A stretch of DNA of 64,000 bases from Solanum dulcamara. Lineage: Eukaryota; Streptophyta; Magnoliopsida; Solanales; Solanaceae. The position numbers and the translations under genes were made by a program. The DNA lies in assembly GCF_947179165.1 (NCBI RefSeq), contig NC_077245.1, positions 50,535,286-50,599,285 of the forward strand. Direction: 5' to 3'. How positions within the stretch are numbered: the stretch's first letter is position 1; each line of letters starts with the position of its first letter. Under the pieces are notes generated by a model that had not been told where the DNA came from, did no database searches, and was given only the letters and a program-made list of their open reading frames with translations. Positions 23,977-35,848 of this stretch are shown here, in pieces.

Positions 23977-25955
23977 TGTCATGATCTGAATCCGGGTGTG
24001 ATGACACTCATCTCAACCCACCGAAACAAGTCAACCTAAAACTCAAAAAAAAGTAAATGCGGAAGTAATTGAGATAAAGCAAGGTTTAAATTAGACAAAG
24101 GCAAATAAATAATCTCAAAATCCCCTAAAAATGGTTGTCACGTATACAAGCCACTAATAAATTATCGAAGTATGAAAGAAATTACAGTCACATTGTCTTT
24201 GTCTCTAGAATAGGACTAAAACATAATAAAAGAGTAAGAGGTGTCCGCTAGATGGATGTAACAGCTACCTCAACTCTCGAAATAATAGTCTCGGATGTGG
24301 TGGTAAACATTAGGAGATCAAGCAGGTATGGGCTCACAACCTACACAAGTGTAGAAGTAAGGAGTGAGTACCAAACAATACGGTACTCAGCAAGTGTACA
24401 ACTAAAACTAAGCAAAGCTCAATAGATACAAGTACTCCTGTCCTCCCAACCGAACCTCTTTAGCTATAACTTGCATAAAACCAGCCCAACTCCACACTTG
24501 TACAATAATAATAGTAATACAGTACATGAATACTCATCAATATTCTCATTAATGAATCATATCAAGTCAAGTTCAGCATATATATAGAGCAATAAAGGGG
24601 TAAACAAGAATTCACAAATATCAACAAAATGCAATGCAATGCAATGAGATGATGCATGTCTGTCCTATTGGTACACATTCGCTGAATTACAGTTCGGAAC
24701 CCAGAGGGGACATTTCTGTCCATGTAACCTACCACGGAGCATGAGGCCCATCCCCTTAATATACATATCCTTCCACGGAACATTTGGCCCGACCCCTTTG
24801 TTGCATAATACTTGCCACAGAGCGTGTGGCCCTACCTCTTTGGTTCATATCATTTTCAATCTCAGTACAGTATGTCAGAACCAATGCAATCAATTCATGT
24901 TCATATGATTCACGATAATAACATGAAAACAACAATAATTTTTCCTATCTCACCTTAACATAGTCATTTCACATGTCCAAAATAAACTCATAATCACAAC
25001 ATATCAATTCCACCAATACATGTCACTAGATCACCATTTTATACCCTTTATCTTAATTTTTAAGTCCAATCGTACAGTCAATAACTCAGTCCAATTCTCA
25101 TTACTCTCTAGTATACATAACACGAAAATACAAGCATTTACAAGCTTAAACTGAGGTTTAGAAGTTCACTTGCCTCAATTAAATTGAATAATCACTTTAA
25201 AACTTGAGCCTTTTGTAACTCTTTCGAACGATCAAAATATGTTCAAATACATAATCTTCATAAGAATATGAATCTAATGACACCCACATTGCTATATTTA
25301 TTTTCGGATTAAAAATTTGATCAAAAAGTCATCCCAGGTCATTGAAGTCAAATCTGAAATTTTCTTTCCGATTATGTTCACTCATGATAAAATAAACTCA
25401 CATATCAAATTTCAGCTAAAACGGATGGTTATTCGACCCCCAAATCAAGATTTTATGTGAAGAACTCTAGGGTCATATTTTCTTATTTCAACGTTATTTC
25501 TCCATCAATATACCCTAAATATATGTTCATAATCACATAAAAATTTAATGAAAATGATGAGAATAATTACCTTGACGCTTTGGAATGAAAATCCCTATTT
25601 TTCTCTTCTCCTTTATTTTTCTTTTCTCCTTTCTTTTCTTTCTTCCTCCATATTGTTTTTCCAGTTTCTGCGTTCGCTTCCTCGCTATTCTCCTCTTTTT
25701 TTTCTTTCTAAAACTAATTATGTATTAAAATTTACAAACCATAGTAACCTATTTTAATAAATATAAGAAAAGTGATATAGGGTATAAAATTAATTAACGC
25801 TTTAGCCCACCAATTAAATTAATTCTCTAAAATTATCGCTCAACTAATTAATAGAAGTTACCGAAAGGTCTAAAATTTTCAACTTAAATTTACAAAAAGG
25901 GTCTTCTATGAAAGGAGGAGGACTCTTTCTCAAAATTACCTAACGGGTCATTACA
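23977..25955 (-). mobile_element. element A: 3' LTR
   Basis: 1979 bp. The hairpin-unit array is at about 24729-24840, with three units spaced about 41 bp. The T/C-rich stretch near 25600-25710 makes a false open frame (25548-25757). The polypurine side adjoins at 25956 (minus-strand TTTTTAGTGGTGGATAA). Confidence 0.95.
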
Positions 25956-26313
25956 TTATCCACCACTAAAAACTATGTTCGTCCTCGAACATAAAGTAAA
26001 AGAAAGTACCTGAAGCTTCAAAAAGCTGGGGATATCTAGCATGCATATCAACCTCTGTCTACCAAGTCGCCTCCCCGACTGAACGGTGCTTCCATTGTAC
26101 CTTCACTGAAGCTATCTCCTTGGTTCTAAGCTTACAGACCTGCCTATCTAGAATAGATATAGGCTCCTCCTCAAATGTCAGGTCTAGACCCAACTCCATT
26201 GAATCGAGTGATAACACATAGGACTCATCCGGAACAGACTTTTGGAGTATGAAAACATGAAAGACGTTATGCACAGCCGATAAGCTAGGTGGTAAGGCCA
26301 ATCTATAAGCCAC
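25956..26313 (-). pseudogene. element A: integrase C-terminal end and chromodomain, polypurine tract
   Basis: Begins MAYRLALPPSLSAVHNVFHV, the usual end of a chromovirus integrase, followed by the chromodomain part VKVQWKHRSVGEATW. A stop directly follows that Trp. Beyond it the frame continues as HARYPQLFE and ends in FEDEHSF at about 25967. The chromodomain of a live element directs integration to heterochromatin. The purine-rich tract for second-strand priming, TAGTGGTGGATAA, lies between this end and the LTR. Confidence 0.85.
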
Positions 26314-26322
26314 CTCTCCAAC

Positions 26323-27089
26323 TTACGCCAAAATCTCAAATGGCCCAATGAATCGAGGGCTGAACTTTCCCTTTCTCCCGAACTGCATCACGCCCTTTAT
26401 AGGTGACACTCGAAGCCAAATATGATCACCCACGGCGAACTTCAATGGTCGAACTCTCTGGTCTGTATAACTCTTCTGCCTACTCTGGGCTGTCAGGAGT
26501 CTACCCTGAATCCTATGAACCTGCTCCATAGCATCTCTAAGCAAGTCTGTGTCTAAGGAGTCCATCTCAGCTAAATCAAACCAGCCAATAGGATATCGAC
26601 ACCGCCTACCATGTAGAGCCTCAAATGGAGCCATCTGAATACTGAAGTGATAACTGTTATTGTAGGAAAACTTTGCTAGGGCCAAGTGTTGATCCCATCT
26701 AGCACCAAAATTAATAACACAAGCTCGGAGCATGTCGTCCAACATCTGAATCATCCGCTCGGACTGACCATCGGTCTGTGGGTGAAAAGCTGTACTCATA
26801 TCAAGTCTAGTGCCCAAATCATGCTGTAATGCTTGCCAAAAGTGCGAAGTAAATACTTAACCCCGATTCGAAATGATGGATACTGGACACCATGAAGCCG
26901 AACGATCTGACTAATATACAATTGGGCTAGCTTATCCGTTGTGTACCTTACCTTAACTGGAATAAAATGGGCGGACTTGGTCAGTCTGTCAAACACCACC
27001 CATATAGAGTCGTAGCTACCCACGGTGGGAGGTAGACCCACAATGAAGTCCATAGTGATTATTTCCCACTTCGAAGTAGGAATAGACAT
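26323..27089 (-). pseudogene. element A: integrase core
   Basis: First part (27089-26796) has the core start WEIITMDFIVGLP with the first catalytic Asp, and FDRLTKSAHFIPV. The second part (26817-26323) has STAFHPQTDGQSERMIQ with the catalytic Glu. Between them, in a third frame, the second Asp motif reads SNRG followed by a stop, so Asp has become Asn (GAT to AAT). The integrase is dead by catalytic loss and by frameshift. Confidence 0.9.
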
Positions 27090-27092
27090 CCT

Positions 27093-27458
27093 CTAACTCA
27101 CACCCCCAGGCCGCTGGTGCTCACACTTTACCTGTTGGCAAGTCAAACACTTGGATACGAACTCTGCAATATCCTTCTTCATCCCACACCACCAATAGTG
27201 CTGGTACAGATCATGATACATCTTGGATGCTCCCGGAAGGATGGAATACCTTGAACAATAAGCCTCTTCCAAAATAAGTCTGGTCAGTTCACCCACCTTA
27301 GGCACACAAATCATGCCGCCAATCCTCAGTACGCCTTCCAAATCAAGTACTGCCTCCTTAGCTTCACCTATTAATACCTTGTCTCGAATGATACATAACT
27401 TCTCATCCTCAATCTGCCTCTCCCAAATCTGCTCAACCAAGGAAGAACGTGCCTCCAC
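27093..27458 (-). pseudogene. element A: integrase zinc-binding (H2C2) domain
   Basis: 121 codons. Shows the linker after RNase H, then the HHCC region: MYHDLYQHYWWCGMKKDI and CLTCQQVK. The first His of the usual 'HPG' is changed (ILPGASK). In a live element this domain supports integrase multimerisation. Confidence 0.85.
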
Positions 27459-27539
27459 AAAGGCAAGAATACCACCATCCTCTGAAATCTATAACCGGAC
27501 AAGGCTATTAGCCAGCCTCTGAACATCTCTAGCCAATGG

Positions 27540-27938
27540 TCATTCCTCAACTCGGATCGCGGCAAGACTCCCCATACTAGAGGACTTCCTACTCAAGGCA
27601 TCCGCCACCATATTGGCTTTTCTTGGGTGGTACAAAATAGTCATGTCGTAGTCCTTCAACAACTCAAGCCATTTACGTTGCCTCAAGTTCAGATCCCTCT
27701 GACTGAATATATATTGAAGACTCTTATAATTGGTGAAGACCTCGCAATGCACACCGTATAGGTAATGACGCCATAACTTAAGCACAAAAACCACAGCCGC
27801 TAACTTCAAATCATGAGTAGGATAGTTTTTCTCATGGGACTTCAATTGTCTCGAGGCATAGGCAACCACTTTCCCCTTCTCCATCAACACACCGCCTAAA
27901 CCAACACCGAAAGCATCACAATATACAGTAAATACCAT
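27540..27938 (-). pseudogene. element A: RNase H domain
   Basis: Motifs: [20 protein letters not shown] (first Asp), [20 protein letters not shown] (where Glu is usual in 'DLELAA', here Lys), [18 protein letters not shown] (usually 'TDHKSL') and [12 protein letters not shown]. The second acidic residue and Asp of the third motif are lost. The ORF ends into the linker at 27540. Confidence 0.85.
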
Positions 27939-28080
27939 ATATTCCTCGGGTAGCGTTAAAAGGAGCTAAAGTCAATAAAGTATTGAGTTTTTGGAAGCTC
28001 TCTTCACACTCGTCGGACCAATGAAAATCTACGGCCTTCTGAGTCAATCTTGTCAATGGAGCTGCAATAGTGGGGAAGCC

Positions 28081-28800
28081 CTACAGAAACCGTCTGTAAT
28101 AATCGGCTAACCCCTCAAAACTATGAATCTCAGTAGGAGAAATAGGCCTTGTCCAACCTCTAACTACCTCAATCTTAGCTGGATCCACTCTAATCCCCTC
28201 TTTGGACACCACGTGTTCTAAGAATGTCACAGAATCAAGCCAAAATTCACACTTGGAAAACTTTGCATACAACTTTTCTTCCCTCAACTTCAGAAGTACC
28301 AACCTTAAATAGCGGACATGATCTGCCTCAATCTTAGAATACACCAAGATGTCATCAATGAATACTATCACAAAAGAATCTAAGTACGGGCGAAACACTC
28401 CATTTATCAACTCCATGAATGCTGCGGGGGCGTTGGTCAACCCAAATGACATCACCAAGAACTCGTAGTGGCCATAATGATTCCAAAAAGCTGTCTTACG
28501 GATATCTGACGCCCTAATCTTCAACTGATGATAACTGGACCTCGAGTCTATTTTGGAAAACAATGTCTCTCGCTATAGCTAATCAAATAAATCATTAATA
28601 TGGGGGAAGAGGATACTTATTTTTTACAGTTACCTTGTTCAACTGCCTGTAATTAATACACATCCTCATAGTCCCATCTTTCTTCTTTACAAACAGAACC
28701 GGTGCACCCTAAGGCGACACACTAGGGCGAATAAACCCCTTACTCAACAAATCTTGCAACTGATCCTTCAACTCATTCAACTCAATTGGAGCCATGCGAT
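28081..28800 (-). pseudogene. element A: reverse transcriptase
   Basis: N-terminal part (28800-28709) holds ELKDQLQDLLSKGFIRPSVSP followed by a TAG where chromoviruses have Trp before GAPVLFVKK. The core (28563-28081) has [13 protein letters not shown] (first catalytic Asp), [24 protein letters not shown] (intact YIDD-type box) and [15 protein letters not shown]. Copies element RNA into DNA in live elements. It is broken by stops and by a frame change near 28570. Confidence 0.9.
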
Positions 28801-29428
28801 ATGGAGGAATAGAAATGGGTTTAGTGTCAGACTCTAAGTCAATAGCAAAATCAATGTATCTATCCGGAGGAACACCAGGAAGATCAGTAGGAAATACATC
28901 AGAAAACTCCTTCACCACTAGAATAGTCTCTATAGGAGGTGACTCAATACTGATATCCCGAATAAAGGCCAAATAAGACATACACCCTCTATCAATCAAC
29001 CTATGAGAATGAATATATGAGATAACCTTACTGGGATAGGAGCCACTAGTACCCTTCCACTCAATCCTCGGTACACCAATTATCGCTAAGGTAACAGTTT
29101 TAGCATAACAATCGAGAATAGAATAATGGGGAGAAAGACAATCCATACCCAATATCACATCAAAATATACCATCCCCAGAATAATCATATCTACCCAAGT
29201 ATCATATCCGGCAAAGGAAACAAGACAGGATCGATATACTCAATCCACTACTAAGGGTTCACCCATGGGTGTAGAAATATGAACGGGCACGGACATACGA
29301 TCACATGTCAAATCAAAGTCAGATGCAAAATAGGCAGACACAGAGGAAAATATAGACCCTGGATCAAATAATACAGATACAGGTTGATGGCAGACTGGGA
29401 TGATACCTGTGATAACTGCGTCAAACAC
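28801..29428 (-). pseudogene. element A: aspartic protease
   Basis: 29428-29240 shows VSVLFDPGSIFSSVS: the active-site loop D-S-G-S has become D-P-G-S. After a break, 29188 onward gives DVILGMDCLSPHYSILDCY, the second conserved block of chromovirus proteases, and a spacer PPDRYIDFAIDL leading to the RT. Cuts the polyprotein in live elements. Confidence 0.85.
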
Positions 29429-29639
29429 CTCAGCCTTGAGTCTCCCTAAAAAAGCATAACACTGGGCTTCTCTACCACCTCCGGCCTTCCCAATAGCTCT
29501 ACCTCTTCCATGAGGGACTATAGCACCACCAGCACCCCTACCAGGAGTGCGACCACCTCTACTAGTCTAGGCTCTACCTTGACCTCTGACCAGTGACGTT
29601 GGTCCTTTAACTGCCACTGAAGAACTAGACTGGTTCCTC

Positions 29640-29817
29640 CTCGACCCTAAGATGTACACTATCATGATAGATAATCTGGATCACCACAAGTATAATATGC
29701 TCTCCCGTGTGAAAACCTCTACAATGAACCTAAAGAACTTGTATAACTACCCTGGCTCACCGGCCTCTACTATGACCCCTAGTAACTATGACCTATACTG
29801 TAGGACCCACGAGGTGT
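29640..29817 (-). pseudogene. element A: gag zinc knuckle and linker, heavily mutated
   Basis: In one minus-strand frame the knuckle reads YYTCGDPDYLS, two stops, then C. Compared with the CCHC pattern (C-x2-C-x4-H-x4-C) the first Cys is now Tyr and the His is now Tyr, both one-base G/A or C/T transitions. Confidence 0.6.
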
Positions 29818-30973
29818 CTAACCATCCTCAGAAGACGGCATAGATGCATGAACTGGTCCTCTACGCTTGAAGGAACTACCTCCTCTATAGAACCCTCTAC
29901 CTCCAAATGAGGTACCCAAAAATTGACCAGAAGCACGGGCCCTCTTGGGGTCCCCAAACTCCTCTCTCTCCATCAACTCCGCTTCCTTGACATCACCCAC
30001 AATGGACTGGAAGGAAGCGCCCTCACGGGCAGGTCGAAAAACTGTTGTACGAATAGAATAGTTTAGTCCTCGCACAAATATGCGAATCTGTTTTGTCTCA
30101 TCAAAAAGGACAGCCATGGCATGTCTGGACAACTGGTAGAAACGAGTCTCATACTTAGCAACTATAAGACCCTCCTGCCTCAAATTCTCAAACCATAATC
30201 GACTCTCTTCCTTTACACTCCAGGGGACGAAACGGTCATAAAAGACACTAGAAAACTCATCCCAAGTCATCTGGGATGACCCAACTGGCATGGAACTCAG
30301 ATACACTCTACACCACTCCTTGGCTGGCCCACGTAACTGGAGTGTTATATAACGAACTCTGTGAGTCTCAGCTAATCCTACTACCTCCAACAACTCTCGG
30401 CATATGGTCAGGAACTCGTGTGCATCCTCATTCTCCCCACCCTGAAACTATGGTGGGTCCATTTTTGGAACCTCTCATATCGACATTGCTCGTCGTCAGT
30501 CAACATGACTACAGGTGAACCCTGGGCTCCCCCTACCTGTACTCCATCCTCATCTTGTCTAGGGCCCATAGGTGGCTGGCCCATCGGATCCTAAACAAAT
30601 GGAATCTGATGTTACCCCAGTTTTTTAGCCTCTATTTTAGTCTAAGAACCCTCGGGTGTACCATTCTCCCTCACACTCTGATTAAATCCTTCGAGCGCAT
30701 TCAATACTCGCATCAAAGTGGCCAGAAGCAATAGTGCAGTAGCAAGCTCTAGAGGGACCTATTCCTCTCTAGCATCAATTTGTGGATCAGGAGAAGTCTC
30801 TCTAGAACGACCTATAGTTGGTGCCGCTCCTCGGGCACTACCTCTAGCTGCCCCCACACCCCGACCACGGACTCTAGCTCGGCCTCTATCTCTACCCCTA
30901 GTTAGGGTCCCAACATCAACCTTAGGGAGTGCTTCCTTCCTCTACCTCTAGCCGTAGTTATGGTCCTAGCCAT
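29818..30973 (-). pseudogene. element A: gag capsid region
   Basis: Start ATG at 30971-30973 (MARTIT), then an Arg/Gly-rich part that frameshifts within about 24 codons (30718-30960 shows the same basic, Arg-rich composition). The open part 30393-29818 (191 codons) carries the retrotransposon gag domain: LAETHRVRYITLQLRG, WDEFSSVFYDRFVP and LRQEGLIVAKYETRFYQL. It forms the particle in live elements. Followed by the zinc knuckle and protease. Confidence 0.85.
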
Positions 30974-30999
30974 CTGTCAGAAGGGACACGTAAAAGTTC

Positions 31000-31178
31000 A
31001 ATACCAACACAAGGAACCACGCACGATACAAAGTGAAAGAACAAATGGAAAATTTCCTAAAAGTCCTCATAGCCTCTCGGAGATAAGTACAGACGTCTCC
31101 GTACCGATCCTCAAGACTCTACTTAGAATCGGCTTGTATACACGTGAGACCTATGAACTTGGATCTATGATACCATTT
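31000..31178 (-). promoter_or_regulatory. element A: primer-binding site and leader with 7-bp hairpin
   Basis: Primer-binding site at 31161-31175 (minus TGGTATCATAGATCC, complementary to initiator Met-tRNA apart from one or two changes), two bases from the LTR end. The hairpin at 31087-31104 reads GTACGGA-GACG-TCTGTAC on the minus strand: 7-bp stem with one G-U pair and a 4-nt loop. The leader is shared with five other elements of this window. Confidence 0.8.
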
Positions 31179-33151
31179 TGTCACGACTCGAATCCGGGTA
31201 TGATGACACTCATATCAACCCACCGAGATAAGTCAACCTAAAACTCAATAAAAATTAAATGCGGAAGTAATTGAGATAAAATAAGGTTTAACTTAGACAA
31301 AGGCAAATGAATAATCTCAAAATCCCCCAAGACTAGTTGTCACGTATACAAGCCAATAATAAATTACCGAAGTACAAAAAAAATACAGTCACAATGTCTT
31401 TGTCTCTAGAATAGGACTAAAACATAATAAAAGAGTAAGAGGTGTCCGCTAGATGGATGTAACAGCTATCTCAACCCTCGGAATGATAGCCTCAGATGTG
31501 GTGGTAAACATTAGGAGATCAAGCAGGTCCGGGCTCACAACCTACACAAGTGTAGAAGTAAGGGGTGAGTACCAAATAACACGGTACTCAGCAAGTGGAC
31601 AACTAAAACTAAGCAAAGCTCAATAGATGCAAGTCCTCCTATCCTCCAAATCGAGCCTCCTTAACTACAACCTGTATAAAACTAGCCCAACTCTACACTT
31701 GTATAATAATAACAGTAATACAGTCTATGAATACTCATCAATAATCTCATCAATGAATCATATCAAGTCAAGTTCAGCATATACAGAGCAATAAAGGAGT
31801 AAACACGAATTCACAAATATCAACAAAATGCGATGCAATGCAATAAGATAATGCATGTATGTCCTATCGGTACACATCCGCTGAATTACAGTTCGGAACC
31901 CATGGGAGATATTTTTTCCATGTAACCTGCCACGGAGCGTGTGGCCCATCCTCTTAATATACATATCCTATCACGGAGTGTGTGGCCCGACCCCTTTATT
32001 GTATAATACCTGCCACGGAGCATGTGGCCCGACCCCTTTGGTTCATATCATTTTCAGTCTCAGCACAGTATGTCAGAACCAATACAATTAAATCATGTTC
32101 ATATGATTTACGATAATAACATGACAACAACAATAATTTTTCCTATCTCACATCAACATAGTCATTTCACATGTCCAAAATAAACTCATAATCACAACAT
32201 ATCAATTCCACTAATACATGTCATTAGATCACCATTTTATACCCATCATCTCTATTTTTAAGGCCAATCATACAGTTAATAATCCATTCCAATTCTCATT
32301 ACTCTCAGTGCACATAACACGGAAATACAAGTATATATAAGCTTAAATTGAGGTTTAGAAATTCACTTGCCTCAATTAAATTGAATAATCACTTTAAAAC
32401 TTGAGCCTTTCATAATTCCTCCGAATAATCAAAATCTATTCAAATACATAATTTTCATAAGAATACGAATCCAATGACACCCATATTGCTATATTTATTT
32501 TCGAATCAACAATTGGGTCAAAAAGTCATCCCGAGTCATTGAAGTCAAATCTGAAATTTTCTTTCCGATTATGTTCACTCATGTTAAAATAAACTCACAT
32601 GTCAAATTTCAGCTAAAACAGATTGTTATTTGACCCCCAAATCATATTTTTATGTGAAGAACCTAGGGTCATATTTTCTTATTTCAGCGTTATTTCTCCA
32701 CCAATATACCCTAAAAATATGTTCACACATAAAAATTTAATAGAAAGGATGAGAATAATTACCTTGACGCTTTGGATTGAAAATCCCTATTTTTCTCTTC
32801 TCCTTTATTTTTCTTTTCCCCTTTCTTTTCTTTCTTCCGCCATATTTTTTTCCAGCCTCTGCGTTTGCTTCCTCGCTGTTCTCCTTTTTTTTTCTTTTTC
32901 TTTCTCAAACTAATTATGTATTAAAATTTACAAATCCTACTAACCTATTTTAATAAATATAAGAAAAGTGATATAGGATATTAAATAAATTAACGCTTTA
33001 GCCCACCAATTAAATTAATTTTCTAAAATTATCGCTCAACCAATTAACCGAAGTTATCGTAAGGTCCAAAATTTTTAACTTAAATATACAAAAAGGGTCT
33101 TCTATGAAAGGAGGAGGACTCGTTCTCAAAATTACCTAACGGGTCATTACA
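31179..33151 (-). mobile_element. element A: 5' LTR
   Basis: 1973 bp; contains the promoter of the element in live copies. Hairpin units at 31929-31945, about 31970 and 32012, the first reading GCCAC-GGAGCGT-GTGGC. The T/C-rich block at about 32790-32910 equals that of the 3' LTR. Confidence 0.95.
31921..32040 (-). repeat. hairpin-unit array in A 5' LTR
   Basis: Three units at about 41-bp spacing, each a 5-bp inverted repeat around the loop GGAGCGT or a variant, followed by 'ccgaccccttt'. The copy in the other A LTR (24729-24840) has the same order. Confidence 0.8.
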
Positions 33152-33156
33152 TCAAG

Positions 33157-33526
33157 GTCTAGCCCTTCTATCACACATGAAGCAGTTTTCGACTACATAT
33201 CAACCCAAAGCGTCTAGTTTGCTTCCTATATTTTCTAAAAGTCTCCACTACACAAACCGGCCCTTAACCACATAGTATACTATATTAGAAATTACCAACC
33301 ACCCCTACATAAGCAACTAGCTCATTCTCATCTATAATAGTAAGAGGTTTAAAGGTATTTGTTTTGCGGACCTGTTGAGCCTCTACCACAATTCTCCCCT
33401 GCTGGTATCTTCTGTTGTTGCCACCATATTTTCTAGGAGTCCTGAGCCAAAAAAGCAATTTTTTTCTACAAAACTCATAAAAGGGCCACTCATATTTTGA
33501 AATAACCAAAAGGAACATATCGCTGA
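33157..33526. other. host sequence right of element A; small unknown open frame
   Basis: Continuation of the sequence interrupted by A. A minus-strand frame at 33285-33518 (77 codons) starts MFLLVISKYEWPFYEF and ends ELVAYVGVVGNF. It has no motif I recognise and could be a fragment of an unidentified transposon. Confidence 0.35.
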
Positions 33527-34468
33527 CACTATAGCAATTTATTAAATTTTTTTAATGCAGTTAACTTTTTTTTATAAAACATCGGTGTAACTGCAGCAAT
33601 TTCCAACAACATTTTTTTATAAAAATTGTAAAACGTTGCACTGGCAGCGATTTTCAATTTTTTTTAAAAAATGTAAAACGCTGCAACTGCACCGATTTTC
33701 AAGAGAATTTTTTTTAAAAAAAAAAATTGTAAAATGCTGCACTGGCAGCGATTTTCAATATTTTTTTCAATGTAAAATGCTGCACTGGCAGCAATTTTGA
33801 ATTTTTCTTTAAATACACATCACTGCTACAACAATGATTTTGACCCAATTTTTTTTAGCATACACACCGCTGAAGTGTTAAAATATACATCACACCTAGC
33901 TTCATATATTTTATTTGAAGTTAGTTTAATAGTTAATTAGACACTTTGAAGTTGTTTTGAAATGGATAGGAGTCGTGCAATTTTTTAAAAGAATATATAA
34001 TTAAGTATTAATGTGCAAATAAAATACGTCGTAAGACTTTTTTGACACCAATTAAAATTGAATCAATTTTTAATCCCAAATATCAAAAGAAAATAAGATA
34101 TGTTCATTTTTATGTAGTTAATTAATTGTCCAATTTTATCAATTCCGTGCATAAATGAAATAAAAAAGACTAGAGAATGAAATGAAAACTTAGAAGAAGA
34201 AAAAAAGGACAGTGGCATGTGGGGGTGTAATTTACTGACATGGAGTAGATGGTTGGATTTAACACAACACTGTAGTAGTAATTTTACACGTTTTTGCACG
34301 CTTAATTTCTCCTTAACTTTTAAAATAGAAAATGCACATTGCTGCAAGCCTACAATAGCAACAATTTAAATTTTTTGTTTTTTCAAAAAAAAATATATCG
34401 ATGCAGTGTTAAAAAAATTAATATCACCACTCATGCAGCGGAAAACTCCTATTTTATTTGTGTTATAG
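33527..34468. mobile_element. tandem-repeat-rich element, possibly CACTA-like
   Basis: The left half (33588-33870) is a degenerate tandem array; the right end (about 34330-34440) has inverted copies of the same GCTGCA-type word, as in subterminal repeats of CACTA transposons. The left border reads CACTATAG; the right border reads GTGTTATAG, the expected partner but without the final TG. No TSD could be confirmed. The open frame at 34063-34347 has no motif. Confidence 0.4.
33588..33870. repeat. degenerate tandem repeat, about 43-56 bp unit
   Basis: At least five units of the form 'tgtaaaacgctgcactggca' followed by 'gcgattttcaa' and a T/A run, beginning near 33588, 33629, 33674, 33730 and 33772. 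Length changes come from the homopolymer part. Confidence 0.8.
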
Positions 34469-35009
34469 ATAAACTTGCTTGTTAATTTTTAAAATATTAA
34501 AAAATTAGAGGCAACAAAGAAAATATTTGTTTATAACTGATGAAAATTTAATAAATTAGTGTGGTGTGGTCTATTTCCTCACTTGAATACTTATAAGGCG
34601 GAACAATATTTTTGAATAATGTTAAGAAACACTTATCTTTATATGCATACAACCACAGTTAATGCAAATATTGAATTGCCATTTCAATTAAAAAATATTG
34701 TGAAATAATAATGTGAGCAAACACTTATTTTTGATAATGTGAGCAACATCTTTCATTTTTTTTAATTCATGCACAGGCATTCACGTGAAACAAAAAATCA
34801 ACATTTCCTTATTTATATCAACATTTGTTCTTTCAAATGAGTTACTTCAAATTTTTTCAATACTAATTCTCTCTCCCTATCATCAAATTTTGAAATTTAT
34901 TAGTGAAGTTTTCAATTTGAGGTAAGTTTAATTTATTTTATTTTAAAGTTTAAGAATTAGTTATTAATTATTATTATATTGTGAAAATATTCCTTTTTAC
35001 CTACATCCT
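34469..35009 (+). other. upstream region of the PMD pseudogene
   Basis: AT-rich. Possible 5' untranslated exon ending at about 34920 with the donor-like 'gag|gtaagttt'. A CACGTG (G-box) occurs at 34782-34787 but there is no proof of promoter use. Confidence 0.35.
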
Positions 35010-35756
35010 GATCCAACAGAGTATGATATATTAACAATTCAAGCCAAGCCAAACATCACTCTGAAGGAATTTGGAATGGTAGCTTAAAAGGAGAGAAAAG
35101 TTGTTTATATGCATGTCGCGGTGATGTTGAATTTTGGCAACATATAAAGCATCATCCATTACATTCTCACATTCGGCAGTATTTTGAAAATTGTGGATTT
35201 AAAGGAATTATTAATGTAGGATTTCTGTCGTATGACTCCGGACTAATTTCTGTTTTAATTGAAAGGTGGCATCCAGAAACACATACCTTTAACATGTGAA
35301 TTGGCGAGGCTACTATTACTTTGCAGGATGTAGAAATTTTGTTCGGCATGGTTATAGATGGTAGCCCTATAACTTTAAATGGTGCTAATAATTTAGGAAT
35401 TTTGAGTAGACAACAAATGATGTTTGAATTGACATGATGGTTGCCCGATAACGATTATTTTTCTGATGTTAGTAGACTGTTCACATTCAAAATAGTCAAA
35501 CATATTGACAGTTTAAATGATATTACTGATGAATCAACTAAGCATGAAGTGCAACAAATATTTAGATTATATCTATTATGGTTATGTGGTGTGTTAATAT
35601 TTTCAGATAAATCTAATAATAAAGTTAATTTAGACCTTTTGATTGACATGAGAAATTTAAATGCAATGTCAACACAAGCATGGGAGAGATTGCATTATCA
35701 TATTTGTATAAATGCAATGTCAACACGAAGTTTGTGGATTTCTCTCTTTAGTGCAG
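35010..35756 (+). pseudogene. PMD (plant mobile domain, MAIN-like) pseudogene, exon with the PMD
   Basis: The reading can be followed through frame changes: DPTEYDIL, then [69 protein letters not shown] and [17 protein letters not shown]. These are the hallmarks of the plant mobile domain of MAIN/MAIL-type proteins (often labelled 'protein phosphatase 7 long form homolog'). No start Met precedes DPTEY (CCT instead), there is a frameshift at about 35053, stops near 35299 and 35436, and a frameshift near 35683. The exon ends VCGFLSLVQ at a normal donor, CAG|GTATGT. The family is found both as host genes and inside transposons. Confidence 0.85.
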
Positions 35757-35848
35757 GTATGTAATTTATTTTTTAAAATTATTTTCTATGTAATATGCAT
35801 TTTTAAATTTAATTATATTTTAAAAATTGTTAAATTTTATTTATTGTA

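Larger units (their letters stand above)
23977..33151 (-). mobile_element. element A: full-length Ty3/gypsy chromovirus (Tekay/Del-like), TSD TCAAG
   Basis: 9175 bp. Perfect 5-bp target duplication TCAAG at 23972-23976 and 33152-33156. LTRs 23977-25955 and 31179-33151 start TGTAATGACCC and end in TGACA (5' copy) on the minus strand; by eye they differ at about 10% of sites in a 200-bp sample, so the insertion is not recent. Minus-strand order: primer-binding site, gag with zinc knuckle, protease, RT, RNase H, zinc-binding and core integrase, chromodomain. A chromodomain after integrase defines a chromovirus. Every domain has stops, frameshifts or lost catalytic residues. Confidence 0.95.

Noticed and set aside
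25548..25757. Open frame with a hydrophobic Phe/Leu/Ser-rich product (also 32623-32913)
   Set aside because: Both are the same T/C-rich tract of the two A LTRs; membrane-like composition comes from the pyrimidine run.
33285..33518. 77-codon minus-strand frame ending ELVAYVGVVGNF
   Set aside because: No family recognised and no upstream or downstream continuation; kept only as an unknown within the spacer.
34782..34787. CACGTG G-box as a promoter element of the PMD gene
   Set aside because: A single hexamer in AT-rich DNA with no supporting TATA or transcript evidence.
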